Part shown: piece after piece, positions 15,094 to 23,544 of the stretch | How the letters are laid out: each line of letters begins with the position of its first letter | Position numbering within the stretch: position 1 is the stretch's first letter | NCBI GenBank assembly: GCA_040757205.1 | Contig: JBFLXL010000014.1 | Location: forward strand, 1 to 35,788 | Direction: 5' to 3' | Length of the DNA: 35,788 nucleotides | Source of the DNA: Bacillota bacterium | GTDB lineage: Bacteria; Bacillota; Desulfotomaculia; Desulfotomaculales; Desulforudaceae | Program-made: the position numbers and the translations under genes | Notes under the pieces: generated by a model | Seen by the model: only the letters and a program-made list of their open reading frames with translations | The model's database searches: none | Told to the model about the DNA's origin: nothing

Positions 15094-16038
15094 ATGGGTG
15101 AGGCGGTAAGCCGGGCTGCCCCGGGCCCCGAAAAGCCTTTCGTCAATCCTTACCTGGCGATCGTCATCGGGGTGGCGGCCGTCTCTTTTTCGGCGATCTT
15201 CACCAAACTGGCGGAGGCGCCGCCCCTGGTAATCGCGTTTTACCGCCTCGCCTTTACCGTGTTGCTGATTATGCCTTTTGCGCTCGACCGGGCCGGACAC
15301 CGGGAACTGAAGCAGATTTCGGGCCGTGACCTGGCTCTGGCCGCCCTGGCCGGCCTGCTTCTGGCGGCGCACTTCGCGGTCTGGATCTCCTCCCTGAACT
15401 ACACCACCGTGGCTTCCTCAACTATCCTGGTCACTATGCAGCCCCTGTTCGTGGTCACCGGGGCTTACCTGTTCCTGAAGGAGGGGCTGACCGCCCGGGC
15501 GTTGGCCGGCGCGGGGCTGGCCCTGACCGGCAGCGTCCTGATCGGCGTCAACGATTTTCAGGTGGGCGGAACGGCGCTGTACGGCGACCTCCTGGCCTTC
15601 TCCGGGGCCTTCTTCGTGGCCGGCTACGTGCTGATCGGCCGGAGCCTGCGCGCCCGACTGCCCATCGCGACCTACACCTTCGTGGTTTTCGGCACCGCGG
15701 CGGCGGCGCTGCTTTCCGCCAACCTGGCCACGGGCACCCCGCTCTATCCTTACCCCGGGCAAACTTGGGCCTGGTTTTTGGCCTTGGCCTTGATTCCGAC
15801 CATTCTGGGGCACATGGTTCTCAACTGGTCGTTGCGCTATGTAAAGGCAGCCGTCGTCTCGGTGAGCATCCTGGGCGAACCGGTCGGAGCCACCATCCTG
15901 GCCTACTTCATTTTCGCCGAGGTGCCGGGTGCTCTGCAGCTTGCCGGTGGTGCCGTGATTATCACCGGCCTATGCGTCTTCAGCACCTCGGTGGCCGGGC
16001 CGGGGAGACATGTGCCGGAAGAAGCGCGCCGGACCTAG
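15094..16038 (+). CDS. EamA/DMT-superfamily transporter
   Basis: This 314-residue integral membrane protein has about ten transmembrane helices arranged as two EamA repeats (roughly 15-150 and 165-300). Markers are FSAIFTKLAEAPPLVIAFYRL in the first helix pair, LNYTTVASSTILVTMQPLFV, and in the second repeat SLRYVKAAVVSVSILGEPVGATILAYFIFAEVP. These proteins usually export or exchange small metabolites such as amino acids. GAGG lies 7 bases before the ATG at 15094. It precedes the liv operon by 186 bases on the same strand, which fits a role in amino-acid traffic, but the substrate is unknown. Confidence 0.88.
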   Translation: MGEAVSRAAPGPEKPFVNPYLAIVIGVAAVSFSAIFTKLAEAPPLVIAFYRLAFTVLLIMPFALDRAGHRELKQISGRDLALAALAGLLLAAHFAVWISSLNYTTVASSTILVTMQPLFVVTGAYLFLKEGLTARALAGAGLALTGSVLIGVNDFQVGGTALYGDLLAFSGAFFVAGYVLIGRSLRARLPIATYTFVVFGTAAAALLSANLATGTPLYPYPGQTWAWFLALALIPTILGHMVLNWSLRYVKAAVVSVSILGEPVGATILAYFIFAEVPGALQLAGGAVIITGLCVFSTSVAGPGRHVPEEARRT

Positions 16039-16224
16039 GCCCGGAAGATACTCCCTGACCGCTAAAATGGGGAACTCCGGCAGGAAAACCGGAACATGCC
16101 GTTGAAAGAACTCACGTTATGGAGTTTTGTCCAGAGCATTGGAACCCGGAACCTGGGGGGTGAGAAGGGGTTCCCGGTCTTTTGCCGGCGTGTTGCTTTT
16201 AAACGGAATTAAGGAGGCACACAG

Positions 16225-17397
16225 GTGTACAGAAGAAGTAGGATTACCGCGCTCATCATCACCCTACTGTTCGTGTTCGGCGTCGTTGCCGGTTGCGGCG
16301 GCGGCGGGACCCCCACCCCCCAGGCGGAAGAGACCATCAAGATCGGTTTCCTCGGCGCCAAGACCGGGGGTCACGCGAGCTACGGCATTGAGACCCTCAA
16401 GGGAATGCAGATGGCCGTTGATGACCTCAACGCGGCCGGCGGTCTTCTGGGCAAAGAATTGGCAATTGTGGAAGACGACCACCGCAGCACCGGCACCGAA
16501 GGCGCAAACGTCACGCAGAAGCTGATCACCGAGGGTGTCGTCGCCATCGTCGGCGACCCGACCACCGGCATCACCAAGATCGCCGCGGAGATCGCCCAGG
16601 GAGCGGGCGTGGTCCTGATGTCCGCGGGTGCCGTGGGCGAAGGCGTGGTGGAAATCGGCGATTACATCTACCGCAACACGCTGCTCGACCGGGTGGGCGC
16701 GCCGGCGGTGACCAAGTACCTGGCTGAGGAGCTCGGCTGGAGCAAAGTGGCGCTGGTGACCTCCACCAACAACGACTACAGCGTGGGCTTAAGCAAGCTC
16801 TTCCGTGACAGCCTGCAAGTGAACAACGTTGAGATCGTCGCCGAGCAGAGCATCCAGGACGGCGACCAGAGCTTCGCCGCCCAGGTTACCGCCCTGAAGC
16901 AGAACACGTTCGACGGGATTATCTTCACCGGTTACTACACCGAGGGCGGCCTGTTCATGAAGGAAGTGCGCGCCCAGGGCCTGGACCACGTCATGGCCGG
17001 CGGTGACGGCCTGCTTTCGTCGGTCCTCTGGGAACTCGGTGAGGCCGCGGTGGAAGGCAGCATGGTCTACACCGGTTTTGCCGTTGACCTTGGCGGCGCA
17101 AGCCCCAAGACGCTGGAATTCATCAACAAGTACCAAGCCGAATACGGCAAGCTGCCCGACATGTTCTCCGCCCAGGGTTACGACGCCGTGATGCTGATCG
17201 CGGACGCCATCGTCGCCGCCAACAGCGCGGCGCCGGCCGACTTCAAGGAAACCCTGAAGCTCACGGCCGACTGGGAAGGCGTCTCCGGAACCATCACCTT
17301 CGGTCCCGACCGGGAGCCGATCAAGAGCCCGGTCTACCTGCTGGAGGTCAAAGACGGCGACTGGGCCGTCAAAGCCGTTATCCCCGTGGATATGTAA
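16225..17397 (+). CDS. livJ: Branched-chain amino-acid ABC transporter binding lipoprotein
   Basis: This 390-residue periplasmic-binding-protein-like lipoprotein has a signal peptide with lipobox VVAGC (Cys about 24) and a Gly/Thr/Pro linker. The type I binding fold contains IKIGFLGAKTGGHASYG, MAVDDLNAAGGLLGK and FSAQGYDAVMLIADAI. It delivers leucine, isoleucine or valine, or related amides, to LivHM. The start is GTG at 16225 with AAGGAGG 7 bases upstream. It leads a complete livJHMGF operon. The 72-base gap to livH contains a hairpin that could favour binding-protein production. In some anaerobes such proteins bind urea or short-chain amides, so the ligand is inferred. Confidence 0.92.
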   Translation: MYRRSRITALIITLLFVFGVVAGCGGGGTPTPQAEETIKIGFLGAKTGGHASYGIETLKGMQMAVDDLNAAGGLLGKELAIVEDDHRSTGTEGANVTQKLITEGVVAIVGDPTTGITKIAAEIAQGAGVVLMSAGAVGEGVVEIGDYIYRNTLLDRVGAPAVTKYLAEELGWSKVALVTSTNNDYSVGLSKLFRDSLQVNNVEIVAEQSIQDGDQSFAAQVTALKQNTFDGIIFTGYYTEGGLFMKEVRAQGLDHVMAGGDGLLSSVLWELGEAAVEGSMVYTGFAVDLGGASPKTLEFINKYQAEYGKLPDMFSAQGYDAVMLIADAIVAANSAAPADFKETLKLTADWEGVSGTITFGPDREPIKSPVYLLEVKDGDWAVKAVIPVDM

Positions 17398-17415
17398 CGT
17401 CCGGTGACCCGATTT

Positions 17416-17449
17416 GCGGCGGCCATTGCCTTTGCGCAGTGGCTGCCGC
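17416..17449 (+). promoter_or_regulatory. Intercistronic hairpin between livJ and livH
   Basis: GCGGCGGCCA (17416-17425) pairs with TGGCTGCCGC (17440-17449) over 10 positions including one G-U pair, followed by TTTAAG. It lies after the livJ stop and before the livH ribosome site, and may act as an attenuator or as an mRNA-stabilising end for livJ. Confidence 0.6.
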
Positions 17450-17469
17450 TTTAAGTGTGGAGGCCGCAG

Positions 17470-18351
17470 ATGGATCTGCAGACGTTCTTGCAGCAGCTGT
17501 TAAACGGAATCACGCTCGGCTCGGTCTACGCGCTCATCGCCCTGGGTTATACCATGGTGTACGGCATCATCAAGCTCATCAATTTCGCCCACGGTGACGT
17601 GTACATGATCGGCGCCTTCGTCGGGCTGACCGCGGTCGTGCTCGGCGCCGACGTCTGGCTCGCCCTTTGCGCGGCGATGCTGGCCTGCCTGATCGTGGCC
17701 GTGAGCATCGAACGCGTGGCCTACCGTCCCCTGCGCGGCTCCACCCGCTTGGCCCCGCTGATCTCCTCGATCGGCGTTTCTATTTTTATTCAGACGCTGG
17801 TCACCCTGATCAAAGGCCCTCAGCCCGTGGGTTTTCCCCAGGTGGTTAAGAACACCATCTACACCGTCGGGCCGCTGCACATCTCCACCGTCCAGATTGT
17901 GATTCTCCTGGTGGCCGCCGGCCTGATGGTCACTCTCCAGTTGGTCATCCGGCGGACTAAAATGGGCAAAGCCATGCGGGCCACCTCCGAAGACCTGCAC
18001 ACCGCCGGCCTCATGGGCATCAACGTGAACGCGGTGATCTCCTTCACCTTCGCCCTGGGTGCGGTGATGGCGGGGGCCGGAGGGGTGCTGGTGGGCATGT
18101 ATTTCAATTCCGTTTTCCCGCTGATGGGCGTCATGGCCGGACTCAAGGCGTTCTGCGCCGCCGTGGTCGGCGGCATCGGCAGCGTGCCGGGCGCGGTGCT
18201 CGGCGGGCTTTTCCTGGGTGTGGCCGAGGTGCTCGGGGTGGCCGCCGGTTTCGGGAGCTACCGGGACGCCATCGCCTTCGGGCTCCTGATCCTGGTCCTG
18301 CTGATCCGGCCTGCGGGCCTTTTGGGCCAGCCGCAGCAGAGAAAGGTGTAG
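17470..18351 (+). CDS. livH: Branched-chain amino-acid ABC transporter permease LivH
   Basis: This 293-residue permease has about eight transmembrane helices. It begins with LQQLLNGITLGSVYALIALGYTMVYGIIKLINFAHGDVYMIGAF, the signature start of the LivH family, and ends with GGIGSVPGAVLGGLFLGVAE. The start is ATG at 17470 with GGAGG 6 bases upstream. Its 3' end supplies the ribosome site for livM, which starts only a few bases downstream, so the two subunits are probably made in equal amounts. Confidence 0.93.
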   Translation: MDLQTFLQQLLNGITLGSVYALIALGYTMVYGIIKLINFAHGDVYMIGAFVGLTAVVLGADVWLALCAAMLACLIVAVSIERVAYRPLRGSTRLAPLISSIGVSIFIQTLVTLIKGPQPVGFPQVVKNTIYTVGPLHISTVQIVILLVAAGLMVTLQLVIRRTKMGKAMRATSEDLHTAGLMGINVNAVISFTFALGAVMAGAGGVLVGMYFNSVFPLMGVMAGLKAFCAAVVGGIGSVPGAVLGGLFLGVAEVLGVAAGFGSYRDAIAFGLLILVLLIRPAGLLGQPQQRKV

Positions 18352-18355
18352 CGTG

Positions 18356-19255
18356 ATGGACGACCTGATCCGCGAGTTCATCAACCCGTACCACGTCCAG
18401 GTCCTGATCCTGCTCGGGATTTTCCTGATCGCGGCCCTGGGGCTGCACCTCATCACCGGGGTGACCGGGCAGCTCTCGTTCGGCCACGCCGCTTTCCTGA
18501 GCATCGGCGCCTACACCGCCGCGCTCATGAACTTGCGGTTGGACCTGCCGTTTCTGGCCTGCCTCTTGGCGGGGGCCGTCGTGGCCGCCCTGGCCGGAGT
18601 GCTGGTGGGGTTTCCGAGCATGCGGCTCACCGGCGACTACCTGGGCATCGCCACGCTGGGCTTCGCCGAGATCGTGCGCGTGGTGTTCATGAACCTGGAG
18701 ATCACGGGCGGGGCCCGCGGCTTGGCCGGGATCCCCCGGGAGACGAACCTGGTCACCGTCTACGTGCTCGTGATCCTGACCGTCTGGGCGATGTACCGCC
18801 TGAACCACTCCCGGTTCGGCCGGGCGCTGGTCGCCATCCGGGAGGACGAGATCGCCGCCGAGTGCATGGGTATCAAGAGCCTGTGGTACAAGGTGGGGGC
18901 GTTCGCCATCGGCTCGTTTTGCGCCGGCCTGGCCGGCGGGCTCTACGCGCATCTCCTGCAGTACCTGAACCCGGCGGACTTCGGGTTTGCGCGTTCCTTC
19001 GAGATCCTGTGCTTCGTGGTTTTGGGCGGCCTGGGCAGCATCGCGGGCGCGGTGCTCGGCACCACGATCCTGACCATCGCGCCGGAAATGCTCCGGTTTT
19101 CGGCCGAGTACCGGATGATGATGTACGGGGTCCTGATGGTGCTCATGATGATCTTTCGCCCCGGCGGGCTCCTGGGCGGGGTAGACCTCGTGGCGAGCTT
19201 CAGGCTCCTGTGGTCGCGGCTGAGAAACACCGCCACACCGGCCGGTGGGGCGTAG
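18356..19255 (+). CDS. livM: Branched-chain amino-acid ABC transporter permease LivM
   Basis: This 299-residue membrane subunit has LHLITGVTGQLSFGHAAFLSIGAYTAAL near the N-terminus, GDYLGIATLGFAEIVRVVF and the EAA-type segment AIREDEIAAECMGI that contacts the ATPases, all typical of LivM. It starts at ATG 18356, four bases after the livH stop; the adjacent GTG at 18353 is an alternative. AAAGGTG within the end of livH serves as the ribosome site. Confidence 0.92.
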   Translation: MDDLIREFINPYHVQVLILLGIFLIAALGLHLITGVTGQLSFGHAAFLSIGAYTAALMNLRLDLPFLACLLAGAVVAALAGVLVGFPSMRLTGDYLGIATLGFAEIVRVVFMNLEITGGARGLAGIPRETNLVTVYVLVILTVWAMYRLNHSRFGRALVAIREDEIAAECMGIKSLWYKVGAFAIGSFCAGLAGGLYAHLLQYLNPADFGFARSFEILCFVVLGGLGSIAGAVLGTTILTIAPEMLRFSAEYRMMMYGVLMVLMMIFRPGGLLGGVDLVASFRLLWSRLRNTATPAGGA

Positions 19256-19274
19256 GTTAGGGAGGTGGGGGCGG

Positions 19275-20045
19275 ATGCCCGAGGTCCTGCTTGAACTGGA
19301 AAGCGTGACGGTGAACTTCGGCGGGCTCACCGCGGTGCAGCAGTTGGACATGAACATCGAGTCCGGCTCCATCAGGGCCCTCATCGGCCCGAACGGGGCG
19401 GGGAAGACCACGGTCTTCAACGTGGTCACCGGTATTTTCCGCCCGAGCTCCGGGAGCATCCGGTTCCGGGGCCGGGACATCACGCGCCTGAATCCTTACG
19501 ACATCGCCGCCGCCGGGATTGCCCGCACCTTCCAGAACATCCGCCTGTTCAAGAACGCTTCGGTGCTTGACAACGTCAAGGTGGGCCGCCATTCCCGGGG
19601 CAAAACCAACGTCCTGGGTGCGCTCATCCGCTACCCCGGGTTCAAGGCCGAGGAGCGGGATATGACCGGGGCGTCGCTGTCGGCCTTGGAACTGGTGGGG
19701 CTCGCCCGCAAGAAGGACGAACTGGCCAAAAACCTCTCCTACGGGGAGCAGCGGCGCCTGGAAATCGCGCGCGGCCTGGTGTCCGAGCCGGCACTTCTTT
19801 TGCTGGACGAACCCGCCGCCGGGATGAACCCGCAGGAAAAGCAAAGCCTTTTACATCTGATCAAGCGGATCCAGGAACAGGGCATCACCATCTTTCTGGT
19901 GGAGCACGACATGAAATTCGTGATGGCCCTCTCCCAGAAGATCACCGTGTTGGACTACGGACGGAAGATTTGCACCGGGACCCCGGCGGAGGTCCGGGCC
20001 GACCCGCGGGTGATCGAGGCTTACCTGGGGAAGGAGGTGGGGTAG
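19275..20045 (+). CDS. livG: Branched-chain amino-acid ABC transporter ATPase LivG
   Basis: This 256-residue ATPase has Walker A GPNGAGKTTVFN, IARTFQNIRLFKNASVLDNV (LivG-type Q-loop region), the signature LSYGEQRRLEIARGL, Walker B LLLLDEPAAGMNPQE and H-loop VEHDM. The LSYGEQ signature and AAGMNP are diagnostic of LivG rather than LivF. The ATG at 19275 has GGAGGTG 7 bases upstream. Its TAG stop overlaps the GTG start of livF. Confidence 0.93.
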   Translation: MPEVLLELESVTVNFGGLTAVQQLDMNIESGSIRALIGPNGAGKTTVFNVVTGIFRPSSGSIRFRGRDITRLNPYDIAAAGIARTFQNIRLFKNASVLDNVKVGRHSRGKTNVLGALIRYPGFKAEERDMTGASLSALELVGLARKKDELAKNLSYGEQRRLEIARGLVSEPALLLLDEPAAGMNPQEKQSLLHLIKRIQEQGITIFLVEHDMKFVMALSQKITVLDYGRKICTGTPAEVRADPRVIEAYLGKEVG

Positions 20046-20752
20046 TGCTGCTGGAACTCGACAACATCTCGGTTAACTACGGCAGCATTGAGGCTCTGAC
20101 CGGTGTGTCCTTGACGGTGAACGAGGGGGAAATCGTCGCCCTGATCGGGGCAAACGGCGCCGGGAAAAGCACCACCCTCTGGACCATTTCCGGCCTGGTC
20201 CGTGCCCGCAAAGGGCGGATTTTGTTCGACGGCCGGGACATCACCCGCGCCTCGCCCAGCAAGGTCGTGGCCATGGGCATCAGCCATGTGCCCGAGGGGC
20301 GCCGGGTATTCACCACCATGTCGGCACAGGAGAACCTCGAGATGGGCGCATACGTGGCGAGAGGAGGGCGGGAAACACGAGAGGCTATGAAGCGGGTTTT
20401 CGGACGCTTCCCGCGCCTTCTGGAGCGTCGCCGCCAGTTGGCCGGCACTTTGAGCGGCGGGGAGCAGCAGATGTTGGCCATGGGGCGGGCCCTGATGTCC
20501 AGGCCCAAGCTTTTGCTGATGGACGAGCCGTCCATGGGGCTCGCCCCGATGCTGGTGCGGGAAATCTTTGCCATTATCAGGGAACTTAATGAACAGGGGA
20601 CTACCATTCTCCTCGTGGAACAAAACGCCCACATGGCCCTGTCCGTCGCCCAGCGCGCCTATGTGCTGGAGACCGGGCAGATCACTCTTTTCGGGCCGGC
20701 GGCCGAACTGACCGGCAACCCGGACGTGCGCCGGGCCTACCTGGGCATTTAG
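20045..20752 (+). CDS. livF: Branched-chain amino-acid ABC transporter ATPase LivF
   Basis: This 235-residue ATPase has LNxI-type start LLELDNISVNYGSIEAL, Walker A GANGAGKST, SHVPEGRRVFTTMSAQENLEMGAY (LivF hallmark), signature LSGGEQQMLAMGRALM, Walker B LLLMDEPSMGLAP and H-loop VEQN. It starts at GTG 20045, sharing one base with the livG stop in TAGTG, with GGAGGTG upstream. It is the last gene of the liv operon. No clear terminator follows; only a weak GGCGC/GCGCC hairpin lies at the stop. Confidence 0.93.
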   Translation: MLLELDNISVNYGSIEALTGVSLTVNEGEIVALIGANGAGKSTTLWTISGLVRARKGRILFDGRDITRASPSKVVAMGISHVPEGRRVFTTMSAQENLEMGAYVARGGRETREAMKRVFGRFPRLLERRRQLAGTLSGGEQQMLAMGRALMSRPKLLLMDEPSMGLAPMLVREIFAIIRELNEQGTTILLVEQNAHMALSVAQRAYVLETGQITLFGPAAELTGNPDVRRAYLGI

Positions 20753-20962
20753 GCGCCGGCCAATGCGCCGATCACCCTCCCCCGAGAATAGGCCTTACGC
20801 CGGAATCAGCTCTTGCCGGTTTTATGCGTACCGTGCCTGTAAGGAGCGTAGGTGGTGCCCGCCCGGAGCGGAGGCGCGTGCCCGTCAGGGGCGTATGCGC
20901 GTAGGGCTCCTTCCGTATTTGGCCCGAGCCGGAAAAAGATTTGCTCTTGCCCGAGACAACGT
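20753..20962. other. Gene-free stretch after livF
   Basis: No gene is recognised here. A 7-base inverted repeat (AAGGAGC 20841-20847 and GCTCCTT 20906-20912) encloses a GC-rich segment. Together with 20963-21117 this makes a 365-base gap between livF and the ABC-2 exporter. Confidence 0.5.
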
Positions 20963-20969
20963 GCATTAT
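20941..20969 (+). promoter_or_regulatory. Candidate promoter for the ABC-2 exporter genes
   Basis: TTGCTC (20941-20946), 17 bases, then CATTAT (20964-20969). Each box matches the consensus at about 4/6. The -10 region overlaps the palindrome at 20963-20985. Confidence 0.3.
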
Positions 20970-20985
20970 ATAGCTATATGAATGC
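20963..20985. promoter_or_regulatory. Palindromic candidate operator
   Basis: GCATT-ATATAGCTATAT-G-AATGC: a perfect 12-base palindrome (20968-20979) flanked by inverted GCATT/AATGC arms with one unpaired G. It overlaps a promoter candidate upstream of the exporter genes and could bind a dimeric regulator. Confidence 0.4.
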
Positions 20986-21080
20986 ATGCCGGAAGACTGC
21001 TGCACCCTATGATCGGCACCCCCAGGTGGAAGGCATAGAACGCATAGCTTCATGAACGCATACCGGAAGGCTGCTGCACC
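20968..21080 (+). repeat. Duplicated 39-base unit upstream of the ABC-2 exporter
   Basis: The segments 20968-21006 and 21042-21080 match at 32 of 39 positions and start 74 bases apart. Both contain ATGAA(T/C)GCAT(G/A)CCGGAAG and CTGCTGCACC. Each opens a short frame beginning MNA(C/Y)RK(T/A)AAP: 20978-21055 (25 residues) and 21052-21105 (17 residues). The first stops within the second start (ATGA overlap). Neither has a clear ribosome site, so translation is doubtful. Confidence 0.65.
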
Positions 21081-21117
21081 GGAGGGCAGCCCTTTCTACG
21101 GTTAGGGGCGTCGCCTG

Positions 21118-22098
21118 ATGATCGAGGTCCGGAAGCTGACCAAGAAATTCAAGGAGTTCACGGCGGTCGACGAAGTCTCCTTCACGGTGGGGAAGGGGGA
21201 GTTCTTCGGCTTCCTGGGCCCGAACGGAGCGGGTAAGACCACGACCATCAAGGTCCTGGCGACGCTGTTGCGGCCCAGCGGCGGCATGGCCCGGGTGAAC
21301 GGTTTTGACGTGGTGCGCGAGCCGGCCGCGGTGCGGCGCTCCATCGGCATGGTGTTTCAAGACCCCAGCCTGGACGACCGCCTGACGGCGCGGGAAAACC
21401 TGCAGCTGCACGCCATGCTGTATGGGGTTGCCCGCCGGGAAACCGGGCCGCGAATCCTCGAACTCCTGGAGCTGGTCGGACTGGCCGACCGCCGGAACGA
21501 TTTGGTCAAGAAGTTCTCGGGCGGAATGAAGCGCCGCCTGGAGATCGCCCGGGGCCTTTTGCACCGGCCGGGCGTCCTGTTCCTGGATGAACCGACGGTG
21601 GGCTTGGATCCCCAAACCCGCAGGCACATCTGGGAATACATCGGCGAGATCCGCCGGACGGAAGGGGCAACCGTTTTCCTGACCACCCACTACATCGAGG
21701 AAGCGGAAGCCTGCGACCGGGTCGGGATTATCGACCACGGCCGGATCGTCGCCCTGGACAGCCCCGCGGCGCTCAAGGCCACGTTGGAGGCCGGCCTGAT
21801 TACCGTTGAAACCCGAAATCCGGAAGACGCCCTCCGCATAATCAGGGAGGAGCTGGGACTGGACGCGGTGCTGCAGGGTGACCGGGTGATTCAGGTGCCG
21901 GCGGTAAACGGGGCCGGCGGGCGACTAATGCCCCGCCTTGCGGCCGCCGTTCCGGATCTCACCGCGCTCGAAATCAGCAAGCCCACCCTGGAGGACGTGT
22001 TTTTGAGCCTGACCGGCCGGGCGATCCGTGAAGAAGCGGCCGATTCCCTGGAAAAGATACGCCAGTCCCGCAGAGCCAGGACCAGAAAGGGAAGATAG
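21118..22098 (+). CDS. ABC-2 type exporter ATPase, DrrA/daunorubicin-resistance type
   Basis: This 326-residue ATPase has Walker A GPNGAGKTTTIKVL, the Q-loop VFQDPSLDDRLTARENL, signature FSGGMKRRLEIARGL, Walker B VLFLDEPTVGLDPQTR and H-loop TTHYIEEAEACDR. A C-terminal DUF4162-like extension (about 235-326) is present. The DPSLDDRLT and TVGLDPQTR forms are typical of DrrA-like drug or lipid exporters. The start is ATG 21118 with AGGGG about 10 bases upstream. The permease starts three bases after the stop, so the two form one transporter. The substrate is unknown. Confidence 0.92.
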   Translation: MIEVRKLTKKFKEFTAVDEVSFTVGKGEFFGFLGPNGAGKTTTIKVLATLLRPSGGMARVNGFDVVREPAAVRRSIGMVFQDPSLDDRLTARENLQLHAMLYGVARRETGPRILELLELVGLADRRNDLVKKFSGGMKRRLEIARGLLHRPGVLFLDEPTVGLDPQTRRHIWEYIGEIRRTEGATVFLTTHYIEEAEACDRVGIIDHGRIVALDSPAALKATLEAGLITVETRNPEDALRIIREELGLDAVLQGDRVIQVPAVNGAGGRLMPRLAAAVPDLTALEISKPTLEDVFLSLTGRAIREEAADSLEKIRQSRRARTRKGR

Positions 22099-22101
22099 CG
22101 G

Positions 22102-22884
22102 TTGGAATTGAAGACCTTTGGGGTCACGGTGTACGTGATCTGGCTGCGCGAGATCAAGAAATACTTCCGGGAACGCACGCGCCTGCTGGCGATGGTGGGC
22201 CAGCCCCTGTTGTACCTGGTGATTATGGGGCAGGGGCTGCGGGAGATGTTCCAACTCAACATCGAAGGGTTCGACTACTTGAGCTTTATGTATCCCGGAA
22301 TCGTGGCGATGACCATCCTATTCACGTCAATGTTCGCCTCGGTATCCATCATTTGGGACCGTGAATTCGGTTTTTTGAAAGAGGTGCTGGTGGCCCCTGT
22401 GCCGCGCAGCGCTATCGCGGTCGGCAAGGCCCTGGGCGGGAGCACGACCGCCTTGCTTCAGGGCGCGATTTTGCTGGCGTTGGCCCCGCTGGCCGGGCTG
22501 GCGCTGTCCCCGTCCTCAATTATCCAGATCCTGCCCCTGCTCTTTCTGCTGGCTTTCGCCATCACCTCTTTCGGCACGGTGGTGGCCGCCAATACCGAGA
22601 GCATGGAGGGGTTCCACATGATCATGAACTTCATCATCGTCCCGCTGTTTCTCTTAAGCGGCGCCTTTTTCCCGATCGGCGTCGCCCCGGAATGGATGCA
22701 GGCCGTGATGAAGCTCAATCCGGTCGCCTACGGCGTCGACGCCCTCCGCAACATCATGTTCACCGACTCTCCGGCCAAGGATTTCGTGGTCTACTACCCG
22801 CTGTACTACGACGTCCTGGTGCTGGCGGGTTTTTCGGTCCTGATGGTCGCCCTCAGCATGCGCGCCTTTAACCGCGTGGAATAG
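22102..22884 (+). CDS. ABC-2 type exporter permease, DrrB-like
   Basis: This 260-residue membrane protein has about six transmembrane helices and the ABC-2 signature SGAFFPIGVAPEWMQAVMKLNPVAYGVDALRN in the C-terminal half. FLKEVLVAPVPRSAIAVGKALGG is the cytoplasmic coupling region. It starts with TTG at 22102, just after the ATPase stop, with AAGGGA about 10 bases upstream in the end of that gene. The pair probably works as a homodimeric permease with the DrrA-type ATPase. Confidence 0.9.
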   Translation: MELKTFGVTVYVIWLREIKKYFRERTRLLAMVGQPLLYLVIMGQGLREMFQLNIEGFDYLSFMYPGIVAMTILFTSMFASVSIIWDREFGFLKEVLVAPVPRSAIAVGKALGGSTTALLQGAILLALAPLAGLALSPSSIIQILPLLFLLAFAITSFGTVVAANTESMEGFHMIMNFIIVPLFLLSGAFFPIGVAPEWMQAVMKLNPVAYGVDALRNIMFTDSPAKDFVVYYPLYYDVLVLAGFSVLMVALSMRAFNRVE

Positions 22885-22954
22885 CCCCTGCCGCCGAAGC
22901 AAAATCGCCCACTTAGGCAACATAATATCTATTATCGGAAGTAGCGCGGAAAAC

Positions 22955-22986
22955 AAAAAACCCGGATTTTGCGTGGACCGCCCGGG
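22955..22986 (-). terminator. Rho-independent terminator of the gene at 22988
   Basis: On the minus strand CCCGG, an inner GCG/CGC pair, CCGGG and then six Ts form a compact hairpin with a U-run. It begins right at the end of the small membrane-protein gene. Confidence 0.6.
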
Positions 22987-22987
22987 A

Positions 22988-23509
22988 TCAGGGCTGAAGG
23001 CTCATAAACGCCCATTCCGGGACCAAGTGCCGGAGCCCCTCCAGGCCCAGTTGGCAGGCCACCCCCAGCACTACCCCCCAAACAAGAATCCCGATTGTGA
23101 CCCAGGCCAGCGTGCGGCCCGCCGAAGCGCCCAAGATCACGCACAGCACAACCGCCAGGTGCGTGCCGGTGACCACCGGCGCCCCCAGGCCCGCGCCGGG
23201 CACGCCGTACCGGTTCCAAAGGTATTGGAACCGCCTGTGCTGACCCGGGGCGCCCTCCCTTCCCTCCTGCCCCCGCGTCGGCAGGAAAGTTTTGGCAATC
23301 CAGTCCTTCAAACGCGGCAATACCGCCACCAACGCCACGACCGAGACGACGTTTCCGGCTACGGCGGCCGCCGCCGCCGCTGCCGGCGTCAGGCCCATCA
23401 CCACCCCTGCCGGCACGGCCGCGAAAATCTCGACCCAGGGCGCCGCGCCGAGGCCGAAAACCGCCGCCAATTTCAGCAGGTAGGCGGCGAGGGCATCGCT
23501 GTTTGCCAT
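22988..23509 (-). CDS. Small membrane protein, COG2426 (putative small multidrug export) family
   Basis: This 173-residue protein has about four to five hydrophobic segments. FGLGAAPWVEIFAAVPAGVVMGLTP near residues 18-42 and YGVPGAGLGAPVVTGTHLAVVLCVILGAS near 100-130 are typical of the COG2426 / PF06695 family, annotated as small multidrug export proteins without firm evidence. The ATG at 23509 has GGGAG 10 bases upstream. A terminator follows the stop. It lies downstream of the unrecognised gene at 23592 with an 82-base gap containing a duplicated gene end. Confidence 0.75.
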   Translation of the reverse strand: MANSDALAAYLLKLAAVFGLGAAPWVEIFAAVPAGVVMGLTPAAAAAAAVAGNVVSVVALVAVLPRLKDWIAKTFLPTRGQEGREGAPGQHRRFQYLWNRYGVPGAGLGAPVVTGTHLAVVLCVILGASAGRTLAWVTIGILVWGVVLGVACQLGLEGLRHLVPEWAFMSLQP

Positions 23510-23544
23510 GTATTGGTAACTCCCTTTAAAAGCACGTCTGAGGC

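Noticed and set aside
16039-16224. Leader attenuator or riboswitch before livJ
   Set aside because: Short CCGG-based pairings are possible, but no known riboswitch core, T-box motif or leader peptide rich in branched-chain codons was recognised.
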